From Bacillus sp. X1(2014) (GTDB lineage Bacteria; Bacillota; Bacilli; Bacillales_B; DSM-18226), in contig NZ_VEED01000001.1 of assembly GCF_007678255.1 (NCBI RefSeq), forward strand, positions 372,001 to 436,000: a DNA stretch of 64,000 nt, in the 5' to 3' direction. The notes under the pieces are model-generated. The model worked only from the letters and a program-made list of their open reading frames with translations. It searched no databases and had not been told where the DNA came from. A program made the position numbers and the translations under genes. Positions 48,306 through 55,432 of the stretch are shown piece by piece. Within the stretch, counting starts at the first letter, position 1. Every line of letters begins with the position of its first letter.

Positions 48306-48676
48306 TTTCCTTCCCCCTTTTTGTTCTTATAGGTCTTCATCTGAGCTTCAATTTCTTTTTCCACTTCATCCATTAAATCTCTGTCGATATTCGTTTGCAT
48401 TAATTCTTCTTCTTCCTTCATAATACTAGCCACTTCTGTCTCATATTGTTTCTTTAAATGCTTATAATCAGCATGTGAGATTTTATCCATCTTGAACTCA
48501 AATTCTATTTCATTAAGAGTTGTCAAAAGTGCTTCTTTTGTAGCATTGATATCTTTTCCTTTGGAAGAAACCTGTATATAAGAATCCCACTTAAATAAAG
48601 GTGATAAGATTAGAAATAGACAAGCAAGCGCTAAAATGGTTGTAAAAATCATCGAAATGACGGTGATATCTTGCAT
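48302..48676 (-). CDS. CcmI N-domain-like membrane protein
   Basis: 124 residues. One membrane helix (ISMIFTTILALACLFLILSP) followed by a cytoplasmic helical region with KEALLTTLNEIEFEFKMDK and ISHADYKHLKKQYETE. This resembles the first segment of CcmI (ALL.EIEFD...GKLS..DY), without the TPR half. ATG at 48676 is 10 nt behind AGGA; the upstream GTG is too close. Its place between ccmH-like and the membrane protein gene supports a Ccm role. Confidence 0.65.
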   Translation of the reverse strand: MQDITVISMIFTTILALACLFLILSPLFKWDSYIQVSSKGKDINATKEALLTTLNEIEFEFKMDKISHADYKHLKKQYETEVASIMKEEEELMQTNIDRDLMDEVEKEIEAQMKTYKNKKGEGK

Positions 48677-48688
48677 ATTGTTCACATC

Positions 48689-49195
48689 CTAAAGATACTT
48701 TTTGCGTTCTTCATCAATGATAGATGAAAGGATTTCTCCTTCTACTTCATCCTCGGGACTTTCGTATTCCGCTACACCTTCTTCTGTTCCTTTTTTCTTC
48801 ACCCATTTACGGATGATGAAAAACACAGCAATTCCAGCAGCTCCGATTACAACAAACGGCAGGACCCAAGCGGTTAGACTAAAGCCACTTTTCTCCGGTG
48901 AGGTTAATATCTCTTCACCATAAATATTGATGTAATATTCACGTATTTTATCCTTATCCCAGCCCTTATTCATCATCTCAACTAGGTCTGCTTTAAACTC
49001 AGTTGTTAGATTACATGTATTGGGATCACATTCATAATGATCCTGGCCGCAGCCACATGTACAGGCGAACTGCTGAGCAACTGCTTTGAACTCGGCAGAT
49101 TTATAGTCAATCTGTTTTGCAGCTTCCACACGAAGGAATGATCCTTGAAAAACGACCAAGATGAGGAGAAGCCCAATATAAATTTTATTTTTCAT
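48689..49195 (-). CDS. CcmH-like protein with CxCGC motif
   Basis: 168 residues from the ATG at 49195 (MKNKIYIGLLLILVV), behind GAGGTG and 1 bp past the ccmF stop. Signal segment, a helical domain outside the membrane, then a membrane helix (WVLPFVVIGAAGIAVFFII). Instead of the usual LRCxxC it has FACTCGCGQDHYECDPNTC: cysteines 45, 47, 49, 56 and 61. The following MMNKGWDKDKIREYYINIYG is CcmH-like. Likely reduces apocytochrome or CcmE, or binds a metal. Confidence 0.78.
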   Translation of the reverse strand: MKNKIYIGLLLILVVFQGSFLRVEAAKQIDYKSAEFKAVAQQFACTCGCGQDHYECDPNTCNLTTEFKADLVEMMNKGWDKDKIREYYINIYGEEILTSPEKSGFSLTAWVLPFVVIGAAGIAVFFIIRKWVKKKGTEEGVAEYESPEDEVEGEILSSIIDEERKKYL

Positions 49196-49196
49196 A

Positions 49197-51179
49197 TTAA
49201 GACACCTCTTTGCGAACTCCTGTGTATCTCGGAGTAACATTTCCATATTTTCCATTCCAAACGGCAAACAGTGCACCAATAACTATCATGAAAGATCCGA
49301 TCCATAACCAATTCATCATTGGATTAACTTTTACAACAAAGGTAGCTTTTCCATCGTCTTCCCATGCACTCAAGACGATGTATAAGTCCTCCTTAAGTGA
49401 GGAAATAATGGCAACTTCAGAAGATGGCTGTTCCCAGTTCCCATAAAACACCTTTTCAGGCTGATATGTGCCCAGCTTTTTACCATTTTTAAATACAGTT
49501 ACATCGGCATAAACGATGTCATTAATTCCTTCTTTTTTCTGATCTAGCCGATCATAGTTGATTCGATAATCTTTTAATTCAATTGACTTTCCTAAATCGA
49601 CTGTTTTCATAGTTTGTAAATCATAATTCTGTGAACCTATAATCCCCATCGTAATAAAGGCAATTCCAAGGTGAACGATATATCCGCCATATCTGCGCCG
49701 ATTTCGAATCATTAAACGATAGAGGGCCACTAGTGGAGATTCCTTGGTCATCTTTCTTCTAGCTTTCACACCTCTATAAAACTCTAAGAAATGGGTAATT
49801 AATAATAGACTGATAACTCCATAACCAATGACTGCCCAGGCCTTTTGAATTCCTAAAACTACCATTAAAATCATTGCTAGGATCGCAAGGATAGCTGGAA
49901 TCATAAAGTTTTTCCTAAGATTTTTTACGGTAGATTTTTGCCAAGCAAGCAACGGACAAACCGCCATGATGAACATCATTGATAATAGAATCGGTGCCTC
50001 AACCTTATTAAAGAATGGAAGTCCTACCGTAACTTTTGTACCACGTACAGCTTCCGATACTAAAGGGAAAATGGTTCCCCAAAATACAGCAAAGGCGGCA
50101 CCAACAAGTAATAAATTATTGATTAAGAAGCTGCTTTCTTTAGAGACAAAGGAGTTAAATTCACCTGCACTCCTTTTAAGGAGGTTGTATCGGCTCATCA
50201 ATACATAAAGCGCTCCTATGACCGCCACGCCCATAAAGATTAAGAAGTATAATCCTAGGTTTGAATTGGCGAAGGCATGGACAGATGTCAGTACCCCGCT
50301 TCGTACAAGGAATGTACCAAATAAAGTAAGTGCATAGGAAACAATGATTAAGCTAATATTCCATATCTTTAACATGTTTTTTCGTTCCTGAATCATAACA
50401 GAGTGCAGGAATGCAGTAGCCGTTAACCACGGCATAAAGGAAGCATTTTCAACTGGATCCCACGCCCAGTATCCGCCCCATCCAAGTTCAACATAAGCCC
50501 ATTGCCCGCCAAAGATATTACCTAGACTTAAAAATAACCAAGCAATAATCGTCCAGCGTCTTGTCATTTTAATCCAGAAATCATCAACGTTTTTTAAGAT
50601 TAGTGCAGCCATCGCAAAGGCAAATGGGATGGCAAGACCAACATATCCTAAGTAAAGTGTGACTGGATGAATAATCATACCAGGGTTTTGAAGCATTGGA
50701 TTTAAGCCTTTACCTTCGATTGGAATCTCATCTAATAGAATGAAAGGTTTTGCTACAAAGCCTAGAATAAAGAAGAAGAAAACCGCATTTGCAAGTAAGA
50801 TGGCAGAAATGTATGGAACCATTGGGTTTCCTTTTAACTTCCGTGAGAAAGCAATCATAAAGGTGTAAAGAGTTAGGAAAAACGTCCACAATAACAACGA
50901 ACCGGCATTTCCAGCCCATAGTGCGGTGAGTTTATAGATGATAGGGAGTTCACTGCTTGTGTAATCATGAACATATTCATATTGAAATTGAGATGTTGCT
51001 AAAAGGTAAAATAATGATAGCATTGCAAGTGATGAACAAACCAATAATGCAATTAATCCACCTTTACCACTGTTAACGAACTTTTGATTTTTTGTGCTAA
51101 TTCCCAACGTCATAATAAGGAGAGAATAAATCGCAATGGCTAAGCCTATATAAATTGTTGCGTTGGCAAATAAATACAT
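49197..51179 (-). CDS. ccmF: Haem lyase CcmF
   Basis: 660 residues, about 14-15 membrane helices. WWD motif GWGGYWAWDPVENASFMPWL with flanking histidines (MIIHPVTLYLGYVG and WLTATAFLHSVMIQ). C-terminal half contains a soluble outer domain (KDYRINYDRLDQKKEG) and a last helix. Attaches haem to CxxCH of apocytochrome c after delivery by CcmE. ATG follows AGGTG. Upstream is ccmE. Confidence 0.93.
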   Translation of the reverse strand: MYLFANATIYIGLAIAIYSLLIMTLGISTKNQKFVNSGKGGLIALLVCSSLAMLSLFYLLATSQFQYEYVHDYTSSELPIIYKLTALWAGNAGSLLLWTFFLTLYTFMIAFSRKLKGNPMVPYISAILLANAVFFFFILGFVAKPFILLDEIPIEGKGLNPMLQNPGMIIHPVTLYLGYVGLAIPFAFAMAALILKNVDDFWIKMTRRWTIIAWLFLSLGNIFGGQWAYVELGWGGYWAWDPVENASFMPWLTATAFLHSVMIQERKNMLKIWNISLIIVSYALTLFGTFLVRSGVLTSVHAFANSNLGLYFLIFMGVAVIGALYVLMSRYNLLKRSAGEFNSFVSKESSFLINNLLLVGAAFAVFWGTIFPLVSEAVRGTKVTVGLPFFNKVEAPILLSMMFIMAVCPLLAWQKSTVKNLRKNFMIPAILAILAMILMVVLGIQKAWAVIGYGVISLLLITHFLEFYRGVKARRKMTKESPLVALYRLMIRNRRRYGGYIVHLGIAFITMGIIGSQNYDLQTMKTVDLGKSIELKDYRINYDRLDQKKEGINDIVYADVTVFKNGKKLGTYQPEKVFYGNWEQPSSEVAIISSLKEDLYIVLSAWEDDGKATFVVKVNPMMNWLWIGSFMIVIGALFAVWNGKYGNVTPRYTGVRKEVS

Positions 51180-51204
51180 TTCGTCACCTTCTTAAGTTAG
51201 CCTG

Positions 51205-51657
51205 TTATTTTTCTTTCGGTGTTTTATTTAACTTATCTTTATGTGTTTCTGGATCGTAATCTTTGATGTCTTTTCCCTCGTATTTAGATGGGCACCTTGT
51301 TTTAACTGTCTCAGCAACGAATGTGTTCTTTTTAGTTGGTGCCCCTTGGAGGATCGTGATCACACCTTCTGAGAAATTATCTGGCTTAGTTCCGTTGTGA
51401 ATGACGTGCATAACATTACCGTCGTTATCTTTCACATCAAATTTCAATTCAATTTTGTTTGCATCCCATTTAATCGAGTCTTCTATTAGTAAACCCTCAA
51501 CTGTAACAAAATCATTTTTATGTTGTTCTTGAGTAGCCAAAAGCTCCTTCATTGTTAACTCAACACCACTTGATCCAGGAGTTGCTGCCATCAAAAGGAA
51601 AACAATGGCACCCGCAATAATAAACCCACCTAGCATTACAATCGTATTTTTTTTCAT
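51205..51657 (-). CDS. ccmE: Haem chaperone CcmE, CxxxY variant
   Basis: 150 residues from the ATG at 51657 (MKKNTIVMLGGFIIAG), 9 nt behind GAGGTG. Membrane anchor, then an OB-fold (NDFVTVEGLLIEDSIKW, GVITILQGAPTKKNTFVAE). The haem-linking residue is Cys122 in KTRCPSKYEGK, not histidine of the usual HxxxY. The same variant is known from archaea and some bacteria (System I*). Confidence 0.9.
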   Translation of the reverse strand: MKKNTIVMLGGFIIAGAIVFLLMAATPGSSGVELTMKELLATQEQHKNDFVTVEGLLIEDSIKWDANKIELKFDVKDNDGNVMHVIHNGTKPDNFSEGVITILQGAPTKKNTFVAETVKTRCPSKYEGKDIKDYDPETHKDKLNKTPKEK

Positions 51658-51673
51658 TTTACTCATCACCTCA

Positions 51674-52726
51674 TTAGATTAATTTTTTCATTTCCTCTTC
51701 GTACATTTCCTGGTCAATCTTTCCTGTTAACAACTTTTTGCGTAATTCTTTCTTTTCCTCAGAATTTGCTATTTTGTTGTCCTTTTTTGCCGATTGAGTT
51801 TGGTTCCTGGGTTGTGTTTTAGTTTTTTTGTTAACCTTAGACGCTGAGTGCGAATTTCCTTTTAAGCCTAGGAACACAAAGAGACCTGCTATAACTATCG
51901 CAATTCCAATGATTGCTGCACCACCGAGTCCGATAATAGGACGTTTGGAAGTATTGGATGCTCCACCATTTTTAACAACTTGATCTGTTGCAGTTACACC
52001 ACTATGGTTTTCATCATTTGGCGGCTGCTTTTTGTTTATAGCCTCCATCGTAGATTCAGTACCATCCTTTTTATACGAGAAGGAGTATTTTAAGCCTGCA
52101 TCAGCTTTTACATTTTGGTATTGGTAGTAATAGAGCTCTTCTCCATATTCATTTTTCGAATTGTTCTCTGCTTTTGGCTCAATTTCAATTTCCTTAGCAT
52201 CCATGGGAGCATAAAAAATCACATCTAAAAGATCGATATTAGCTTTATTTTTAAGCTCATATGTAAAAGTCTTGTTGTCCTTCACATTGATCGACTTAGT
52301 ATAGTACTCAATAACAAATTCGTAAGTTTCATTATTCTTAATCGCCTTAGCTGGCTTCCAAGTAATAAGTCCTTTTTCTTTATCAACATCATACGGACGT
52401 TGTACTTCAGGCTTATCTTTTTCAGGGAATTCTGCTACCAAGAAGGCTTCAAAGCCTTTATCCATTGCTGGAACGGCAATCTCTATCTTGCCATCATAAT
52501 CTTGACCACTTTTATTGGTAATGGTTCCGTACTGGCCAACTAATAAGGACGGAGTATCACGCGACCAACCTTCGGGATAATCAAACTCTGGCATTACTTG
52601 AATCTGCATTTCCTTAAAAGGAAATTTTTCTGCATGAAAGGCTGTTTCAGCACTAGCCTCTGGCAAAATGAAATTCGTTAAAAATGATGCGATTACGAAT
52701 AATGCCAACCACTTTTTCTTTAGCAT
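51674..52726 (-). CDS. Unrecognised membrane protein, first gene of the ccm operon (A)
   Basis: I do not recognise the family. 350 residues: signal peptide (WLALFVIASFLTNFILPEAS), outer beta-rich domain to about residue 215, a linker rich in N and K, one membrane helix near 265-290 (IIGLGGAAIIGIAIVIAGLF), then a very basic stretch (KVNKKTKTQPRNQTQ) and a SHOCT-like end (LLTGKIDQEMYEEEMKKLI). Same layout as the protein at 47310-48305. AAGGAGG precedes the ATG. Probably a Ccm accessory factor. Confidence 0.75.
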   Translation of the reverse strand: MLKKKWLALFVIASFLTNFILPEASAETAFHAEKFPFKEMQIQVMPEFDYPEGWSRDTPSLLVGQYGTITNKSGQDYDGKIEIAVPAMDKGFEAFLVAEFPEKDKPEVQRPYDVDKEKGLITWKPAKAIKNNETYEFVIEYYTKSINVKDNKTFTYELKNKANIDLLDVIFYAPMDAKEIEIEPKAENNSKNEYGEELYYYQYQNVKADAGLKYSFSYKKDGTESTMEAINKKQPPNDENHSGVTATDQVVKNGGASNTSKRPIIGLGGAAIIGIAIVIAGLFVFLGLKGNSHSASKVNKKTKTQPRNQTQSAKKDNKIANSEEKKELRKKLLTGKIDQEMYEEEMKKLI

Positions 52727-52824
52727 CTTAATCCTCCTTGACTTGAAGAAAATACTATTTTTTACTATAGTCCTCTTTGAAATAAATATAATCTTTATCC
52801 GAACTTATTTGTTGAATCACTCTT

Positions 52825-52886
52825 GAACATTTTGTTAAAGGATATAAATCGTTGCGTTTTCGTCAAAAATCCACAACAAAATGTTC
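52825..52886 (-). promoter_or_regulatory. Inverted repeat pair around a candidate ccm promoter
   Basis: GAACATTTTGTT (52825-52836) and AACAAAATGTTC (52875-52886) are perfect 12-bp inverted copies, centres 50 bp apart. Between them on the minus strand lie TTGACG (52861-52866) and TATCCT (52839-52844) with a 16-bp spacer. One arm would sit upstream of -35, the other at the start site. Confidence 0.45.
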
Positions 52887-52903
52887 ACATTTAGCATATG
52901 ATG

Positions 52904-52942
52904 CAAAAAAAGACCTGAATCCACTTGATAGATTCAGGTCTT
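52904..52942 (-). terminator. Terminator of the selenoprotein/cytochrome c operon
   Basis: AAGACCTGAATC and GATTCAGGTCTT form a 12-bp perfect stem with a 9-nt loop, followed by seven T residues on the minus strand. It separates this operon from the ccm operon. Confidence 0.88.
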
Positions 52943-52960
52943 ACAACTATATTTCATTTA

Positions 52961-53611
52961 TTACTTCTCCAATGATCGGATATAAGTAACAATATCAGTA
53001 ATATCCTTTTCTTTCAGTTGACGTGCACCTTCTAAACCTTTTAATGAAGGTCCCATCCGTGTTTCTTCACGACCATACGCTGCATCAATCCAAATTTGTT
53101 TATCAGTAGTGTATTTCAAATATTGTGGATTAGAAAGTGCCGTTCCCATTTTCTCCTTACCAACACCAGCTTCACCATGGCAGTTAAGGCAATATAAGTT
53201 AAATTGTGCCTTCCCACGCTCAGGATCACCAGAAATTGTTTTTGGGGCATCAAATTCTATTTCCTTTGTTTGCCAGTCTCTTATAAAAGCAACAAGATTG
53301 TTTAATTCCTTGTTTGATAGTCTTGGACCATAGGCAGGCATAACTGTGCCATCTCTTCCATACTTTACATAATTATAAAGATCTTTATCGGATACATTGC
53401 TTAAAAAATTCTGGCTATTTAAGGTTGTCCCAGTTTTTGAGCCTTCTCCTTTTCCTGTCTCACCGTGACAAGAGATACAATTTTTTTTGTATATTATCTC
53501 ACCTGCGGCAATAGCCTCTGACTTCTTGCTATTGAATATGCCACTATTACTTATACAGACAATAATACCAATAATAATCAAAATATAAAATCCGATTAAT
53601 ATTTTTTTCAT
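52961..53611 (-). CDS. Membrane-anchored diheme cytochrome c
   Basis: 216 residues: N-terminal membrane anchor (ILIGFYILIIIGIIVCI), then two class I cytochrome c domains. Haem motifs are CISCH (Cys45, Cys48, His49) and CLNCH (Cys141, Cys144, His145); likely axial methionines are Met91 (TVMPAYGPRLS) and Met186 (RMGPSLKG). Faces outside. ATG is 10 bp after the stop of the PCYCGC lipoprotein gene, behind AAGGGG. A probable client of the adjacent Ccm system. Electron partner unknown. Confidence 0.92.
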   Translation of the reverse strand: MKKILIGFYILIIIGIIVCISNSGIFNSKKSEAIAAGEIIYKKNCISCHGETGKGEGSKTGTTLNSQNFLSNVSDKDLYNYVKYGRDGTVMPAYGPRLSNKELNNLVAFIRDWQTKEIEFDAPKTISGDPERGKAQFNLYCLNCHGEAGVGKEKMGTALSNPQYLKYTTDKQIWIDAAYGREETRMGPSLKGLEGARQLKEKDITDIVTYIRSLEK

Positions 53612-53621
53612 GGGTTACCCC

Positions 53622-54071
53622 TTACTTAGGCTCGGGTGTTGGGGTTGGCTCCCCAATATCTTCATATTTTCTTGTTAATAAATCGTAAATTTTCGCAGGG
53701 CTTTTACCATTTAAATGCATTTCTACCGCCTCCCGGGCGATATTGACACAAGTGTCTCAAGCTATACCATGCGAATCCCATTCTTCTACAGCATTTTCTG
53801 GCCCCATACCTTTAATGAAGCAATCAAGGTTACTTTTATGACCATCATTTACACATCCACAATAGCACGGAACTTGGGCTACCACTTCTGGATATGTTGC
53901 TGCCATAACATATGTTTCTTGGATTTTTTCAGATGTATTCAGAACAAAATCTGGTAATGGCGAATGTTTTTTATCAAGTTTCCAAGTTTCATCACTTAGT
54001 TTGGAACTACAGCCAGCTGCAACAATGGCAAACAAAATCCCAAGGAACAAGAGAGATGTAATTCGTTTCAT
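53622..54071 (-). CDS. PCYCGC lipoprotein, probable selenoprotein (in-frame TGA at 53757-53759)
   Basis: Codons 1-104 give a lipoprotein: signal peptide with lipobox VAAGC (Cys21), then QVPCYCGCVNDGHKSNLDC (Cys69, 71, 73, 84) and EEWDSHGIA. Codon 105 is TGA. The frame continues for 44 codons: DTCVNIAREAVEMHLNGKS, then PAKIYDLLTRKYEDIGEP and TPTPEPK, ending in TAA at 53622. PCYCGC-family proteins, as I recall them, have a CxxC pair where UDTC stands and a similar Pro/Thr-rich end. A SECIS-like hairpin follows the TGA. I read codon 105 as selenocysteine; total 149 residues. Alternatives: true stop, pseudogene or sequencing error. Needs selABC and selD elsewhere in the genome. Confidence 0.75.
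53724..53742 (-). promoter_or_regulatory. SECIS-like hairpin after the in-frame TGA
   Basis: RNA (minus strand) UAUCGCC, loop CGGGA and GGCGGUA form a 7-bp stem with one U-G pair. The loop begins 22 nt after the TGA and has G at its second position, within the bacterial SECIS rules I know (loop 16-37 nt away, G among the first two loop bases). Confidence 0.6.
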
Positions 54072-54094
54072 TATCTGTTGCCCCCCTTCCCTAT

Positions 54095-54107
54095 AGTATT
54101 AAATACT
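54095..54107. promoter_or_regulatory. Palindrome upstream of the selenoprotein gene
   Basis: AGTATT-A-AATACT, a 13-bp palindrome 24-36 bp upstream of the ATG. It overlaps a possible promoter on the minus strand (TTGTTA, 18 bp, TACTAT). May be an operator; no other support. Confidence 0.3.
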
Positions 54108-54221
54108 CTTTTAGTTTAACAAAAAGAAATTAGTCAAAAAGTAACTAAATCTTACTATTTCGTGAAGTTTTTTAAGTAGTTTAAGTTATTAACTTTTTCC
54201 TCATCGCTTATTCATTCTTTA

Positions 54222-54719
54222 TCACATATTCATCATTTCATGGCTAGAAGTTGAACCGGTACCAAGTGATGGATCAATCATCCCAAATATCATTGCGATG
54301 TGTGCAACTACCAGAAAAATACTTACAAAGATAGCATGAATTTTCAGCTTTTCTTCCTCCGATTTATTTCTAAAAATAATTCCTAAATCAAGCAGTGCCA
54401 TGCCAAGGAATGGGATAATTCCTAGTAAATAGAAAGTAACAGCAACAACGTCAATCCAACCTTTCCATTCTCCGTTAACAGTTAATGGAATGTATGCTGT
54501 TCTCATAAGGTAAATAAAGATTCCAGTAAAATAAAAACCTGCAAAGATACCTGTTACTTTATTCAATTTTTTTAGTGCACCATCTAATTTCCTTGTAAAC
54601 AATATAGCTATTTCCGAGATCGCAAGGATTTCTGCACAAATGACTGGAACCGCCATAAAAATTAATAAATTCCAAGGTTGATTGTCTGCTAACAATCCCA
54701 TATAATGCGTCATATTCAT
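54222..54719 (-). CDS. Four-helix membrane protein of unknown function
   Basis: 165 residues with four hydrophobic helices (LLIFMAVPVICAEILAI; FAGFYFTGIFIYLM; VAVTFYLLGIIPFLGMALL; HAIFVSIFLVVAHIAMIFG). Met/His-rich ends: MNMTHYMG at the start and SSHEMMNM at the end, which hints at metal binding. The second ATG (54719) is 9 nt behind GAGGAG; the first is only 3 nt away. About 150 bp upstream of the lipoprotein gene, same strand; could share its function. Family not recognised with certainty. Confidence 0.7.
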   Translation of the reverse strand: MNMTHYMGLLADNQPWNLLIFMAVPVICAEILAISEIAILFTRKLDGALKKLNKVTGIFAGFYFTGIFIYLMRTAYIPLTVNGEWKGWIDVVAVTFYLLGIIPFLGMALLDLGIIFRNKSEEEKLKIHAIFVSIFLVVAHIAMIFGMIDPSLGTGSTSSHEMMNM

Positions 54720-54810
54720 ATTCATCTTCTCCTCTAGTTTTTTCTACACCCTTAATGTAGTGAAAAAGTGTGCAGAAACTTAGGAGAAACTATGGAGAAA
54801 TTGTTAAAAA

Positions 54811-54846
54811 AAAGCCTTAATCCGACAAATATCGGACTAAGGCTTT
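54811..54846 (-). terminator. Terminator of efp
   Basis: AAAGCCTTAGTCCGA and TCGGATTAAGGCTTT form a long stem with one G-T pair, followed by a T run on the minus strand. Starts 8 bp past the efp stop. Confidence 0.85.
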
Positions 54847-54853
54847 ATAACAA

Positions 54854-55411
54854 TTATGCACGAGAAACGTATGAACCATCAGAAGTGTTAATAATTAATT
54901 TATCACCTTGATTGATAAAGAAAGGCACTTGAACATTAAGTCCGGTTTCAAGAGTAGCGTTTTTGGTACCGCCGGAAGATGTATCACCTTTAATCCCTGG
55001 CTCTGTTTCAGTTACTTCTAAAGTAACGTTGTTTGGTAATTCAACCCCTAGGGTCTCATAGTTAAACATCATAATGTGTACTTCCATGTTTTCTTTTAAG
55101 AACTTTAATTCATATTCAATGTTTGCTGCTGGTAATTCTACCTGCTCATAAGATTCCATATCCATAAACACGTGATTATCGCCGCTTGCATACAGATATT
55201 GCATTTTACGATTATCAATTTGTGCTTTCTCTACCTTTTCACCTGCACGAAACGTTTTTTCTTGAATAGCACCATTTCGCAGATTACGAAGTTTGGAACG
55301 AACAAACGCCGCACCCTTACCTGGCTTTACGTGTTGGAAATCCAAAACACGCCATAGGCCTCCATCGACTTCAATCGTTAATCCTGTTTTAAAATCATTT
55401 ACAGATATCAT
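54854..55411 (-). CDS. efp: Translation elongation factor P
   Basis: Relieves ribosome stalling at polyproline. 185 residues. N-terminal KOW domain with the modified residue Lys32 in [13 protein letters not shown], then two OB folds ending in [15 protein letters not shown] follows TAGGAGG. Downstream of yqhT by 21 bp, one transcript. In B. subtilis efp neighbours spoIIIAA; here an 11-kb island separates them. Confidence 0.96.
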   Translation of the reverse strand: MISVNDFKTGLTIEVDGGLWRVLDFQHVKPGKGAAFVRSKLRNLRNGAIQEKTFRAGEKVEKAQIDNRKMQYLYASGDNHVFMDMESYEQVELPAANIEYELKFLKENMEVHIMMFNYETLGVELPNNVTLEVTETEPGIKGDTSSGGTKNATLETGLNVQVPFFINQGDKLIINTSDGSYVSRA

Positions 55412-55432
55412 GTTAAAATCCTCCTAAAATCG

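Noticed and set aside
53757..54071. PCYCGC gene as a plain 104-codon gene ending at the TGA
   Set aside because: The same frame stays open for 44 codons with family-like sequence and a SECIS-like hairpin, and the short form would lose the C-terminal CxxC-type pair. I keep it as the main alternative.
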